Assembly (NCBI RefSeq): GCF_030253575.1
Contig: NC_080568.1
Coordinates: 2,063,501-2,127,500 of the forward strand
Reading direction: 5' to 3'
Length of the DNA stretch: 64,000 nt
Source: Rhododendron vialii
Taxonomy: Eukaryota > Streptophyta > Magnoliopsida > Ericales > Ericaceae
Shown one piece after another: positions 9,623-21,992 of this stretch. Under the pieces are notes generated by a model. That model had not been told where the DNA came from. It did no database searches and was given only the letters and a program-made list of their open reading frames with translations. The position numbers and the translations under genes are program-made. Position 1 is the first letter of the stretch. Every line of letters starts with the position of its first letter.

Positions 9623-11853
9623 ATGGCTGAGAACAAAATCCCAACTTTCAACGTATCCAACGAGGCACTAGGAGTCTAAGACTGCACAGAGAGGGTGAAG
9701 AATGGAAAACCACGGTCAACAGGGTAAGAGCAGCGTGCGAGACGCACGGGTGCTTCGTGGTGGAGCAGTGCGAGAGGATCCCAATCGAGGCACAAGACCA
9801 GCAGTTTCGGACAACGAAAGACATGTTCGATCTCCCTGAGGAAACCAAGCTTCTGTACAAAAGGCCAACTCCTAAAGATGGGGGTTACATTGTCAGTAAC
9901 CCCTTTCATACCTTTGTATGAGAGCAGAGAGCTTTGGGGTTTATGGAGATGATGAAATCTGAGGTTTTGAGAAGTTTATGTGGCCCCAGGGGAAACCCGG
10001 ATTCTGGTAATGATTCTATATCACTTTTTATAGGGGGATTCAAGGAGTTCCGAGTCAGTTTGCGCACAGCTCGAACTAATTTCTACAGCATCTCTCACAA
10101 TTGTTTTCACACGATTATGCGTTGGCTGGGGTGGCCTGAGAGTTGCTTGCTATCAATGGAATAATGTTGTTTTGACTTAACTCCTTGTGAAAAAGCAACT
10201 TCTCCGTGAGGTTACAGGTTCTATTTCTACGGAGGCTAAATATTCCAAACCTTAGGACTACTAGAGATTATGCCCGGTCATTACCTTCGGGGTCTCGAAA
10301 TTTGTCGAAGTGTACGCAAGCTGGCCCGAACATTTGGTTATCAAAAAATGTTGTTTTGACTTTCAATTGGTTTTTCGGTTGGACTTGGGTTCTTTCAGGT
10401 TTTGAAAATGGACTCTAGAGAAGTTGAAATGTCAGTGGAGTCCAACACGGGTTCATTATATATATTGATCAAAATCTTACATTTTGTTGTTCTCGATGGG
10501 TAAACGTCCGTATCGTAAATTAGATTAATAGGACATCAATATTTATTTTATTGAATCGCGTTATCTTGTAGAAAAAACGGACCGTAAGATCTTTGACCCT
10601 CTATTTTGTACTAGAAAAATGTGATTAGTGAGACTCTTATCAAAAGATTATTTCGCTCGGATGATCTATTTGTAGGGCTCTAAAAAAAAAAAAAAGTTCG
10701 AATATGATACGCTCAACGTGTCTCTCTAGTTCCCCCGAGTCGTTAACTAAGAGAAGCCAAGTCCTTTTCATTAACTAGATTCCTCAAACTCTAGCTTACT
10801 AGACTATAATAGCTCCTTTGGATGATAAGAATTGACAAAGGAAAGAAAAGAAATGAGAATCTTTTGCTTTTATAATTGCCAAGATAGTTAGCCACGCAGA
10901 GATTACATCGATCAGATATCAGTTGATATGATTTTGGATAAATGTGCTTCGATTAGAGTTACAATTTTTCTTTTCTTCAAACTACAATGTTGTTCTTGTA
11001 CTTATGATGTCATAGCAAGGTTCAAACCTCCATAAACGCGAAGATGCTGGAGCTGAACCTGCTGCTGCTGAGAATGATTTTCGAGAGCTATGGCCTCGGA
11101 TCCTACTACGACTCCAAGGCACTGGACAACAACATTGTTGGCCGTTTACGCGCCCACAAGTACAAACTTCCCAAGTAAGATCAAGATCCCATTGGCCTCA
11201 AGCCTCACATAGAGAAGACCTGTTTTGAGCATCGTATGCCAGAATTCGGTGCAAGGCCTTGAGGCTCTCTCTAGAGATGGAAACTGGTTCCTGATTGACA
11301 TCCCCGGGGAGCATTTGTGGTCATTGTCGGCGATGCCCTTGAGGTACGTCTCTATTTCTATCTCTTCTCCTTCAACTTCTTCCATAACCTAAGTTTGGAG
11401 AATGTAAGATAAAATGGCCCTGTGAAAAATACGGTCTCAAAATCCGTAATAGAGTCTTGACCACAACGGCCGAATTGAGTATCTCGTTCATGGATAAGGA
11501 TCCTTTGTCGCATAGTAGAAATAAGGCTTGAAACATATGCTAATTTTCATCTCAACTTGTTTTTTTTGATAACCTCATCTCTACTTGTTAATGATGCATG
11601 CAACCGAAAACAGGCTTGGAGCAACGGAAGACTTCATCTGGCGAGGCACAGGGTGGTGATGGCCGGCGACCAAGAGAGGTATTCGTGCAGCTTCTTTTCT
11701 ATACCAAAAGATGGAATGAGCATTGAGGTGCCTCAAGAGCTCGTCGACAAAGAGAATCCTCTTCGCTATAGGCCTTTCGTTTACTCCGAATACCTTGCCA
11801 AACACCTTACCAATGTTAGCTTTGATGCACTTCAGGTTTATGCTGGTATTTAG
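9623..11853 (+). pseudogene. 2-oxoglutarate-dependent dioxygenase pseudogene (AOP1-like)
   Basis: Starts MAENKIPTFNVSNEALGV, then shifts frame near 9675 and continues as EGEEWKTTVNRVRAACETHG and FDLPEETKLLYKRPTPKDGG. EKFMWPQGKPGFW (to about 10005) follows after a stop. Exon 2 (about 11038-11343) reads LELNLLLLRMIFESYGLGSY and YKLPK, then a stop at 11176 and a further frameshift. Exon 3 (11614-11853) is open, from AWSNGRLHLARHRVVM to FDALQVYAGI. Order and motifs match AOP-type 2-ODDs. The first iron-binding HxD appears as HIE; the second His (RHRV) and the co-substrate RYS survive. Several stops and at least three frame changes make it non-functional. Upstream exon 2 coding is partly missing. 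Confidence 0.85.
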
Positions 11854-13003
11854 TTCGAAAGCGATCATATCGGCTAGAGTATTGGTTACTTATGCAATAA
11901 GGTTGCTGACATTTTTATTTAGGGTTCATGAGATGATGATGTGAACTAATTCGATCGGACTTCGTTTTTTTCTTTTTTCTTTCTTTTCAAGTTTGAATAA
12001 ATTGGGGTGAGAAGCATGAATCTGGCAGTATGATGAAAGATGTCCAGAGGTTTCATTCTCTCCTATATGTATTGACTATTATTGAGTCCATTATTTTCTT
12101 TTTGCTCAATAAGATATGGAATTCTTCTCTTTAGTAATTTGGAAATTCTTCATAATGGAGGAAGTTTGTTGTAGTGTGGAGTTTAATGCAATCTCTGATC
12201 AAACCGAAAGAGAAGAATTTAGCCCAAAAGGACAAGCAAATTGAGAATCTTAACCAATACTAGAGATATCGAACACAATTCTACAAAGCGAACGATTCTG
12301 ATTACAATGACAGAATCTCGATTGAACCTACGTACTGAAAAACAACATAGAGGACCCTTGTCCGACTCAACCATAACATCTTCCAGAGAGCAGCAATTCT
12401 TTACCAATCCTAACTCACCCAGTTTCAAGTAGTGGTGGGGCCAAGATTTAGATCCATAGGTGGTGTTTTTTTTTCGAACAGCAAATTTTTTTTAATTAAT
12501 CTTTGAAAATTACAAAGACTAAAAAGACAAGGAGAACGGTAACAAATTGTGCCAATTCCGAAACCTAATCCTTTGATTGGCAAGATGTCAACCAAGAAAG
12601 TACTCAAACGGACAGGCCCATACAACATATGAGACGAAGCCCGAACACCTAAAGGCCTAAAAGTCCAGATAACATGGAATGAACCCAAACAATATGCTGT
12701 TTATTTTTGTGTCCCCTTGTAATGCTAAATATTCTTTCGAAAAATATGAAGAGAAAGGCTAAATGTATAGCGAGTACAATAATGATATTTGGCTTTTGTT
12801 AACAATAAATAAAGGTTCGATTAAATTCTTATATGGTGGTTCTTCCTTCTAATGACTGGCATATTTTCCGCTTTAGACCTCGCCCGGACGATCACGCAAC
12901 GAAACAGCCATCTTAACAAGAGCTGCTTGACACAAAGAATTGCAATTTTAGTTCTAATTGTCTATTTTCAATTGATCAGAAATCAAAATCAGTAATTATA
13001 CCG
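11854..13003. other. Gene-free spacer
   Basis: Contains a T-rich segment near 12465-12500 followed by TTAATTAATCTTTGAAAATTA. It resembles the reversed poly(A) end of a non-LTR element; the same style recurs at 57190-57250. No gene seen. Confidence 0.4.
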
Positions 13004-13373
13004 GCACAGATTTTTCAACACAGACAGCCTGCACAGATGGAATTTGGACCCGTTTTGGGTCTCACAAAGATGATCGGAGCCGCTCATTTTGTTCAAAACA
13101 TCTCGTTTAAGGTCCTCGTAAAAAATCAGCTCATTTGGATATCAATAAGAGGGTTTACGAAACATCCAACTTTGCTTCAGAAAACAGGCTATTTTCTGAA
13201 GCAAAGTTGGATGTTTCGTAAACCCCCTTACCGACATTCAAATAAGCTGATTTTTTACGGAGACCTTAAACAAGATGTTTTGAACAAAATGAACGGCTCC
13301 GATTATTTTTTTGAAACCCAAAATGGGTCCAAATTTCATCTGTACGGTACTGTTTGTTTTGAAAAATCTGTGC
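13004..13373. mobile_element. Foldback element with near-perfect hairpin core
   Basis: Ends GCACAGATTTTTC and GAAAAATCTGTGC are perfect inverted repeats, and the arms pair over almost their full length. The core near 13150-13226 pairs TTTACGAAACATCCAACTTT with AAAGTTGGATGTTTCGTAAA around a 7-9 nt loop. Shares GTAAAAAATCAGCTC and GGATATCA with the foldback at 60511-60880, so the two are probably related. TATA lies outside both ends, a possible target duplication. Confidence 0.75.
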
Positions 13374-13750
13374 GTATAGCACAGTTGTCTTCTAAATCGC
13401 TGTTTTTCCATCATTTGTACGAAAAATTGATTATTGAAATACGATAAAGACCTAATTTATAAGTATAAAATAAAACTATTTACAAAACCGGAGGTGGCCC
13501 GTGCCACTCTACCCCTCCCATTAACTCCGTCCCTTGTGTTTTTGGGTCATGATCATCTCAACCAAAATCTCAAAAATTATTCCGATCAAAGATTCTCGTT
13601 GACATGGCAGCAACCCATAGCTGGAAAACTCCGTCCTATCTAGTTTAATTCATTCATTCATTCATCGTCAAAATATCAGAAGGACTTTTTTTTGTTTTGT
13701 TTAAGTTTGGAGTTTGAAGAGTGGCACCTGGTATTGAACTTACACGTCAT
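13374..13750. other. Gene-free spacer
   Basis: Short open frames only, without recognisable domains. Confidence 0.4.
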
Positions 13751-13751
13751 T

Positions 13752-14018
13752 GATTTACGCGAAGAATTAATATCACTTGTTGACGGTGTTCACGTAATGA
13801 TATCATCATATAAATTGATTATTTAACTGAACACCATTATAATTTACGCAAATAATATCACTTGATGTTCGTGTTCACGTAATAATATCATCATATAAAT
13901 GGATTCTTTTGCTGAACACTATTATAACTTGATTTATGCAAAGAATATCACTTGATGTTGGTGTTCACGTAATAATATCATCATACAAATTAATTCTTTA
14001 ACTGAACAGCATTATAAA
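13752..14018. repeat. Tandem repeat, three copies of 85-90 bp
   Basis: AATATCACTTG recurs at 13769, 13854 and 13944. Each is followed by GTGTTCACGTAAT, ATATCATCATA and CTGAACA blocks in the same order. Copies are diverged but clearly aligned. Confidence 0.85.
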
Positions 14019-14218
14019 TTTATAACTTTTTGTAGATCAGTTCTCAAATCACTAAAATTAATAATTCAAAAGATATCGCAGATTTCTTGAGGTGTTTAGA
14101 ATCATAAAAAATGAAGGACTAATTAGAGCGACAGGAATAATTATGACAACATGTTTCTTAATTTTTCGGTCATTCGCTAGATGGTGACAGCCTAATATTT
14201 TTAAAGATCAAAATTTTA

Positions 14219-14453
14219 CTCCCTTCGATCCTTTTTAAATGTCCATTATAGTTCTGCGTGTCATTTTCAATTGTCAATATCTCTCAACGTATATTATTAA
14301 AAATATGCATTACGGATCTTGTTTGATTGATAGTATAAATTATTTCTACAAGACAGTAATTTTAGAAATATAAAGCATAATATACGTTGAAATATAAGTC
14401 ATTAAAAATAACACGCAGAATCGTAATCAACTCTTAAAAAGAGACTGAAGAAG
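14219..14453. mobile_element. Stowaway MITE
   Basis: Begins CTCCCTTCGATCC and ends GAGACTGAAGAAG, with TA at 14217-14218 and 14454-14455. The arms pair through CAACGTATATTAT / ATAATATACGTTG and GCGTGT / ACACGC. Confidence 0.8.
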
Positions 14454-14455
14454 TA

Positions 14456-15216
14456 AATAATATGTTATTTCACGCGGCTTCAAAGTAATAGCATCAAATC
14501 AACCATTTCCAAAAAAGAGAGAGAGAGAGAGAGCATCAAATCAGAAAATTTGAAATAGCAGCAATAATGAAAGGAGATAATAGAGAGGATATATATATTT
14601 TTTCCTTTATGTCCATGCAATTTTTTTTTTTTCAATGCAACGATGCAACGGTTAAGGCACTCTCACGTAATAGAGATTTCATGTATGCTCACCCGACGCT
14701 CATACGAGAGAAACGTCACAAATATCTGTCGGTCGTATTGAAAGGTCTTATTCGTTTTAGGATTTGAATTTTGGACCATATCTCTGAGCACGGTTTTAAT
14801 AATTTTTTTTTCTCTTCACTCATTATCCAAAATTAAAATCCAAAATTTTAAAACGAATAGGCCCTAAATGTCCCTCTCCAAGGAGAAATTTTTGGGTGCC
14901 GGGTGGGTACCACGTCACTCGGCCAACATGATGCCCGTGCAATACATCCGAGTTATCCAAAAGTGAATTGGACGGCCCAAATTAAAACACTTTATTCTCC
15001 TCTCACCCCAACACTCTCTCTCCTCTTTCTCTCTCCTTTCTCTCTTTCCAAATCTGAGTTATCTAAAATAGAAATAGATAGTCTGAATGAACCGAACAGA
15101 TACCACGTGGTAACCGCTTGGCATTGAAAATCTTTTCCTCTTGCCTCTCCAAGTGGGGAAGGTTCTTTTTGTTTCACAAAAGAGAGAGAACAGCAGTGGC
15201 ACGGTGGCACCCCACC

Positions 15217-15254
<38 letters not shown>

Positions 15255-15568
15255 AAGTGGGAAGGTTCTTTTTGTTTCAGAAAAAAGAGGGAAGAGAGGA
15301 AAAGGAAGTACTCCAACTATTCTTTTTTGCTTTTCTTGGTTCAGGTTTCAGGCCTCTCTCTCCCCAAGTGGCACTGCTCTCTTCTCTTCCTCTGTAACCT
15401 TTCTTCATTTGGGTTTGATTTGAAGTCGGAATTTTTGTGTTAAAATCCCACCAAAATTCTGTCAAATATACAACGGACTCACTGCTGCTGAGATTAATTA
15501 GGGTTCTGTACTGCCAATACCATATTGAGTGTTGTGGTGTGTAAATTCTTGTAATTTTTTGCATAGAA
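14456..15568 (+). promoter_or_regulatory. Upstream region and probable 5' leader of the RING-CH gene
   Basis: From about 15000 to the start codon the sequence is pyrimidine-rich, with (CT)n runs at 15001-15050 and 15225-15252, as in many plant 5' leaders. A palindromic G-box CCACGTGG lies at 15103-15110. I found no convincing TATA box. The block AAGTGGGGAAGGTTCTTTTT is repeated as AAGTGGGAAGGTTCTTTTTG (15151 and 15256), an imperfect direct repeat of about 105 bp period. Confidence 0.45.
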
Positions 15569-18500
15569 ATGGAGGAAACTGGTGCTGTTCAACAAATAAA
15601 CCAGCAAGCTCAAGAACAGGATGATTACCCTCACCAGTGTCATCATCATCAGGTATATTTTTCTGTCCCCCGTCCGGACGGCCGGTCCCTGCACAACTCT
15701 AAATATCCTCTACAATTGTAATATTCGTTTGTCAAGTTAATTTATAAAAGTTACTGTATAAGATTGGCCTTGCAATTCTCCCGGATGGAAAAAAGATTCT
15801 TAAAATAGTGTATATGTGCGGAAAAAACTCCATATAATTCTACAAGAGTGGTCGGTCGCGTGTGTGAAATAAAATGATGGCTACTACCCATATACACAAC
15901 CTTGGACCTACAAAGTAACTATATGTAAGTATGGAATATCTGTAGAAGTTCACGTGCTTCGAGCCCCCGCTTTGTATAAATTCTCAGTCCGCCGTTGCCC
16001 CTATTCCATATTTGTACATATGAATATGCTTTTGTATGGATTTCAAAGGTGTATGTATTTATGCCACAATATACAAAGTTGATTTCTTTTATGTTGATGT
16101 TGGTTTTGTTTTTGTTTTTGTACATGATAACTTGCCTCTTGATCTACTACCGATAAAAATGTTTAGTTCTTGTGATCCTATGTCTTATTTGTGTGGAGGG
16201 AACTTTGTTTGAACCTCCGCTCCTCTTCCGTTAGAATGACAATTAAATCTTTTGGAACACAACATTCGCTCTTCACTTCGATCATATTCATGTTTGTTTT
16301 AATTTCTGCCTGCAAAACATTATTCTCTCATTTTCAGCTGGTTGTCCAAGCACCCAACTTCAGTTGTCAGTGCCAATTTGAACACTGAAGACAAATAGAT
16401 TGATGATTTGATGTAATTGCTGTTATTTGTGACTCATTCATGAGCGATTGGATTGGATTGGATTGAAAGGATCAAAGAGGATTTTTTCAACCTTTTGGAT
16501 GCTTTCCAATTTGTTCTCCGTACTCGTGGTTGTATAAAAATGCCACTATATAGCGAATAGTGATGTAGAGATGTCGTACCTGTCTCTCCAGGAATATGGA
16601 TGATAACTGCAAAGGAGCTCCTAATGATGGGTTCTTGATTTTATTGGTTGGTAGGTGTGTAATCAGAAAGAAGAGAGTGAAGAATCGGCCTTAGTGCAAC
16701 TGCAGTCCAGAAAGCCGAACCTATCCTCTCTTCAAATACCAGAAAGGTCCATGGAAAGTACATTGTCCAGTTTCATGAGAATTGATACTCCTTCTCATGG
16801 GCCTAGTCCTAGTTCTACCAGAGCAAGACTCCCCCCTAAACCGAATTCAGCCAAGTTGAAGCCGTCCGTGAGAAATCTGCTTCCGAAGGGAAGCTTTAGG
16901 GCTAAATACCTATCCCAGTGCGGTGAAGAGACAGTTCTTGATACCCCAGATGCTCCTATGTCGAATAAGCCTTCTACTTCTATGTCATTTCCTCTCAAGG
17001 CACAAAAATCAGCCCATTCTTTACCTGTGTCACCGGTTGCAAATTTAGGACTCCAATCTGCGGAGGAAAGGGATTTGGAGGGCCATTTTGAAATTTCTGT
17101 AAGTGTTGAGTTCATTTCGTACGCTGCTCTCTGTATTTGTTTGTAACTATAATAATAACTGTAAAACTTCCTGTTCTGCACAGAAGCTAGAAATTCAGCA
17201 CCACATGATGCGATCATCTTCGGTTCCAGTAATTGTCAAAACCAGAAGCTTACGGCGAATGAATTCCGACGGGGGGTTGATCCGTGTAATTCCGGCAACA
17301 CCTCATCCTGCAACCGTTGATGGTGCCTCACCAAAAAATGCCTCAGACACAGAAATTGGTATACACATGTTTGCTTCCTTCTTGTTGACATTTAAACTTA
17401 AAAAAGTGCAAATTTCTACCACCATTACTCATTAGCAATATAGCCCAAACCGCAAGAAAACCTTCAACATACTTTTGATCTCACAGAGTATTGCCAATTC
17501 AACTCTATCGCATTGGGAAATTGCAGCCGAATAGTATCTGGGTTTGAAGAATCCACCTCCACTTCAAATGCCAATCTTAGGGAAAACGAGTCTTTTACAG
17601 CACTCTGTCTTGTGATCGGCATATAGAGGCTTAATAATTTCACTGGCACTCTGTCTTTTATGTATGTTCTCCATCTCCAACTTTATTTGAGGATATCACT
17701 ATTGGAGAACCATCAATCGACCTCAAAAGTGTCAAGGACAAGCCTCAATGCTAAGCCACTTGCATCAACCAAAACTTTTTTCCTGAGTTGTTTTTCCATT
17801 TGTTTATAAGTTATCTTGTCATTTACTTAATGCATCTTATGGCATTTACAGCCAGTGAAGACGCTGGGGAAGATATTCCCGAGGAAGAAGCCGTTTGCCG
17901 AATTTGTCTAGTCGAGCTTCGTGAAGGTGGTGAAACTCTAAAGATGCAGTGCAGCTGTAGAGGAGAGCTTGCACTTGCCCACCAGGAGTGTGCTGTGAAA
18001 TGGTTTACCATTAAAGGAAACAAGACTTGTGATGTCTGCAAGCAGGATGTTAAAAACCTTCCAGTAATATTATTGAAAACACAATATCCTCAGACTTTGA
18101 GAAGACGTCCACCTGCTGCTCCGCAACAGAGGGAAGTCACTCATTGCAGGCAAGTTCAAGAGGCTCCGTAGGTTTTAAATCAACATATCATTGTCATTGT
18201 TTGCCTTGAAATCTACTTATTCTTTTTCCAGTGTGAATGTAAACTACTCGTAAACAGACAAGTTATTGACGGGAGAGGTTTCTATTTTTTATTTGAAGGA
18301 GTAAGAGAAAGGCTTTCTCACATCCCTCGAAGAAAATATTAGGAGTGTGTAACTTATTTATCAACAAATGCCACCCAGTACAAATAAATGTAGTGATAAC
18401 ATGCTAGGAAGTTAATGAGGGACTGCATTATTGAAACCATATCAGAGTTTCATGATGTCCCTTTCACAATTTTTCCTCTCTTTGTTAAGGGATGAACCTC

Positions 18501-21397
18501 GAGAAGTAGAGTGATAGCAGAGCATCTAGGGGCAGTGGAGACTAATGAGGTGTTTGGGTAAGATATAAAGCTGATGCTGAAGGAGAGGGAGGGAGGGATG
18601 AACCTGATGCTGAGAGAAAGACTTGAAAAAATACAGAGCCTTCAAAACTTAATGTGAATTTCTAGAAGTGCTGGTAGAAGAGAGGTAAACAAAGTACTTC
18701 TTAATGAGATTCACTAAGTGAGCTTCCGCGCATGTTATAGCGTCTAACAATTAAGGTTAAATGATCCATTGGTTGATAAAACATAACAAGAGGCCAATTA
18801 CACCCAAGGGCAACCAAATCAAAGCTTTTTATCGCCCAATGAAGAGTTCAAAGTGACTTCTTAATCAACATAATAGTAGGACACTTGTATCAAGAATTTT
18901 TCATAGAATACTAAAAACCCTAGAATTATTTCCCTTGATACTGTTGATTGCTCACAACAGCTCGTGGCCAAGTTAAAATTCTTATGCAAATGCTTCAGGA
19001 GGCATTGTTACACCATTCAAAAGTTTCTCTTCACTTTCCAAAATGTATCACACTAATGTTTCAGATGGCAATTTTGACTTTACTAAGCAATATGGGGCAA
19101 CTCACAGATCTCCGTAACCAATGTTGATTTTACTAAGCAATTTTGGCTTTACTAAGCAATATGTTCCAACATTAATGGGGTTGATCACGGGCATGAGTGG
19201 CAATGCTTCATTGGTCTCCTCTTTAAATGCTGTAAGAGTTATTCTCCATGTTGACGTCTTTCTGCCAGATGTAAGATATATACGTAGATGCTTTTTTAAT
19301 CATTGGACTGTAGGAATAATATTAAGCTAATGTTGTCAAATATATCTTAAGAATTTGCGGTTCCCTACATGGAGCAAAAGCATGGTAGGATCTGAATATT
19401 AGCTGTCTGTTCTACTTCCGTACATGTCAACAATAATATTATAGGTTTTTATCATGTCCTTCAGGTGAATTTGAGTTGCGAATTCACATAGGTGTGTCTT
19501 ACTTCCACGCTTGACAGGCCCCAGGATGTACCCATTCTTGTCATGGTCAGCATGCTTGCATATTTTTGCTTTATGGAGCAACTTCTGGTAATATTTTGAT
19601 TTACTTATGTCACGTTTAAGTTTCATTTTGCTTGTCAGTAACAATTGTCCAACATTTTGCCTAGTTTTTTGGAAATTGATTTTTGCACTCCAAATTTACC
19701 ATCTGCATTCTGCACTCCAAAAGTCGAGTGTGAAAATCAATTGCATATAGGGATTGATTTTTGCTTTCCACTTTTGGAGGGCGGATATTATATTTTGGAG
19801 TGCAAAAATCACTGTCCTAGTTTTTTTTGTTCGCTTCTCCAATTTACACCTGTTGGCATTGAGCATAACGAGTATACACCCTTTTTCTGTACAGTTCTTT
19901 GATAGGCTAATTTCGGTTGTAAGGCTGCCCAGGGGTGTAGTTTAGTGTACTTCCTTTACACCATTTGGCACTTGGCTTTAATAGTGTGCACCAATGAAAC
20001 ATGTATTTGCTCAATGTTGTTGGTGGACACAAGAATTTCTTGGACCTTCATGTCCCAAATCAAGTGTAATTTTTGAAATGAGAAAACACTTAGAGGTTAA
20101 TTTACAGCTTCCCGTCCAATTAGAAAACACTGAAAGGTAATTTGCTCAAATGGTACTGATATTGAGGAGAGTCTGCATAAGCTTACGTATTACCCTCCCT
20201 AGGATTAGAGGCATGAAATCTGTCTTTGGAAGTCAACATGTTACACTCACACTCACACACAAGCTCTCTATCTCACACACATAGTATATTAGGCATGAAA
20301 TCCGTCTTTGGAAGTCAACATGTCACACTCACACACAAACTCTCTCTCACACACACATAGTATATTAACTCATACAAATAAGGGGGGGGGGGGGGGGGGG
20401 GGGGGGGGAGAGAGAGAGAGAGAGAGATCAACTTGTTGCTATTAGAGATCAAATTGCCAAGCTTCGCCGACTGAAGTTGCATGTGGTGACATATGTAGAT
20501 GTCTTTTGTTGATTAGATAACGACTGTCTTGAAGGTAAAGAAGCATTAACCAGTAATCTAGGAAAAGACCCAGCAACTTGTTTAAGAAATTTCCTCATGC
20601 ATTAAAGATTTGCCTGCATGTTACTTCTTACATCTGTGAGCACTGTATCATCTTTTAATTTGATCATAGATGTAGTATGTTTTTTCCCTTTCGGTCATGA
20701 TGGTCCAAGAAGTTTGATTTGAGATTGTCATACTAATGGAGCAGGTATCTGATGTAGGACCTCGTGCTCTTGCTATCTGCTTAGTTTTCTCTTGTGTTTT
20801 AGGTCTCCTTTCTTCCATGATAACTTCTATTATGGGTAAGTTTTATTTTATTCTATGATCTATGTTTTGTTTTTTATCCCCAAGCAAACATGAACCCAAA
20901 CTGCTGTCATGTTGCATTTGCAGTGAGCAAGAGTTACATATGGGCTTATGCTTCATTCCAGTTTGTAATTGTTATCTTGTTTGCTCATGTATTTTATAAC
21001 CTGGTAGGTGGGGGCCACTTTCTTTTTTCATGTCATTTTTCTACTTGATTTTGATAACTCTATTCACTTTTAGGTGGGACGGGTGAATTTATGCTCTTTT
21101 GCACTTGTCTATGTGCAGCTCAATGTAAATTCAATCCTCACCGTACTCCTTTCCTCCTTCACTGGTTTTGGCATTGCAATCACCACAAATGCACTTATTG
21201 TGGAGTTCTTGAGATGGAGGGTGAGACAAAATCCCTTGCAGCATATTAGTGGTGTCACTCAGCAACACCACCACCGCAGCCTGCACCAATATCGCCAACG
21301 GCATCAACCACAACAGCAACAACAATCAGTAGAAAATCTTCCCGTGGAGCCCACAGATGGTGCTGAACTGCTAGAAGTGAGGATCCAGACCACATAA
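15569..21397 (+). CDS. RING-CH (RINGv) four-pass membrane protein, probable E3 ubiquitin ligase
   Basis: Exons 15569-15652, 16655-17098, 17184-17358, 17852-18149, 19518-19587, 20745-20835, 20924-21003, 21119-21397 join in frame to 506 aa. The RING-CH finger is C4HC3: Cys250, 253, 268, 270, His278, Cys281, 294, 297. Four hydrophobic segments follow (about 338-357, 365-387, 392-414, 418-440), as in the plant MARCH-like family. The N-terminal 230 residues are Ser/Pro-rich and look disordered; the tail has His/Gln-rich runs. Family members are membrane E3 ligases that work with a ubiquitin-conjugating enzyme; substrates cannot be inferred. Intron 4 (18150-19517) starts GC rather than GT. Without it the frame stops after [10 protein letters not shown] and the membrane segments are lost. 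A possible spliced 3' UTR exon begins near 22877. Confidence 0.92.
20210..20370. repeat. Tandem duplication of about 82 bp in intron 5 of the RING-CH gene
   Basis: GGCATGAAATCTGTCTTTGG at 20210 and GGCATGAAATCCGTCTTTGG at 20292 each lead into the same CA/CT-rich block ending ATAGTATATTA. Confidence 0.85.
20382..20426. repeat. Run of 27 G followed by (AG)9
   Basis: Uninterrupted G from 20382 to 20408, then AG repeats to 20426, inside intron 5 of the RING-CH gene. Confidence 0.9.
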
Positions 21398-21831
21398 TAT
21401 AGTAGATGATGATTTGGTACTTCACTGTTACTTCCCTTTACTTTTTGCTTAGTGTATGAAAACTTTTAATGTTAGTAGAATAAGATCTTACAAAGTGGTT
21501 ATGTCCACATGCCACTAGAGTGCCTTACAAGATTTGGCTATATATAACGGTCAGAAGATATTTGACTGTACATTGGTGGGTTTAACCTGCATCTAGACAA
21601 ATTATTAGTCCGTGAATGAGTGTCTTATAATTACTAAAGAGCGGAACACAACAAATATATGTTACATGAAGACTCAAACACACAAGAGTTAGTCCTCAAC
21701 TCACTCTAGGAATACTCTCTAACTTTGGACACCTCAGTTGCTCTCTAGACTTGGAGTCTCTCTTTCTTACATGCATACATAAGGAGACTCTATCCCCACA
21801 AATTTTTGTACATACATCTCTAGAACAAAGG

Positions 21832-21884
21832 TTCTAGAAGTTTCTAGAAAGGCCCATAAGCTTCCATCATGTTCTGGAACATTC
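21832..21884. promoter_or_regulatory. Cluster of perfect heat-shock elements
   Basis: TTCTAGAAGTTTCTAGAA at 21832-21849 is a perfect four-unit nTTCnnGAA array. TTCTGGAACATTC at 21872-21884 is a perfect three-unit array. More imperfect GAA/TTC units continue to about 21960. Heat-shock factors bind such arrays. The surrounding sequence looks like a retrotransposon LTR of the heat-responsive Copia (ONSEN) type, but no LTR pair was found. Confidence 0.65.
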
Positions 21885-21992
21885 TAGTAGAACCTAGAAG
21901 GTTTTGGCATAGTCCAAAGTATTTCGGAAGAGTTGGAAGACTCTAGCAAAGTCTTGAAGCTTTTGGAGGATTCTAGTCAAATCTACAGGCTT

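Noticed and set aside
14630-14700. Possible tRNA or SINE-like sequence (GGTTAAGGCACTCTC)
   Set aside because: Only a weak A-box resemblance; no cloverleaf, B box or poly(A) tail could be made out. No tRNA or rRNA gene was found anywhere in the window.
14992-15316. Arg/Glu-repeat minus-strand frames
   Set aside because: Translations of the (CT)n tracts in the 5' leader of the RING-CH gene.
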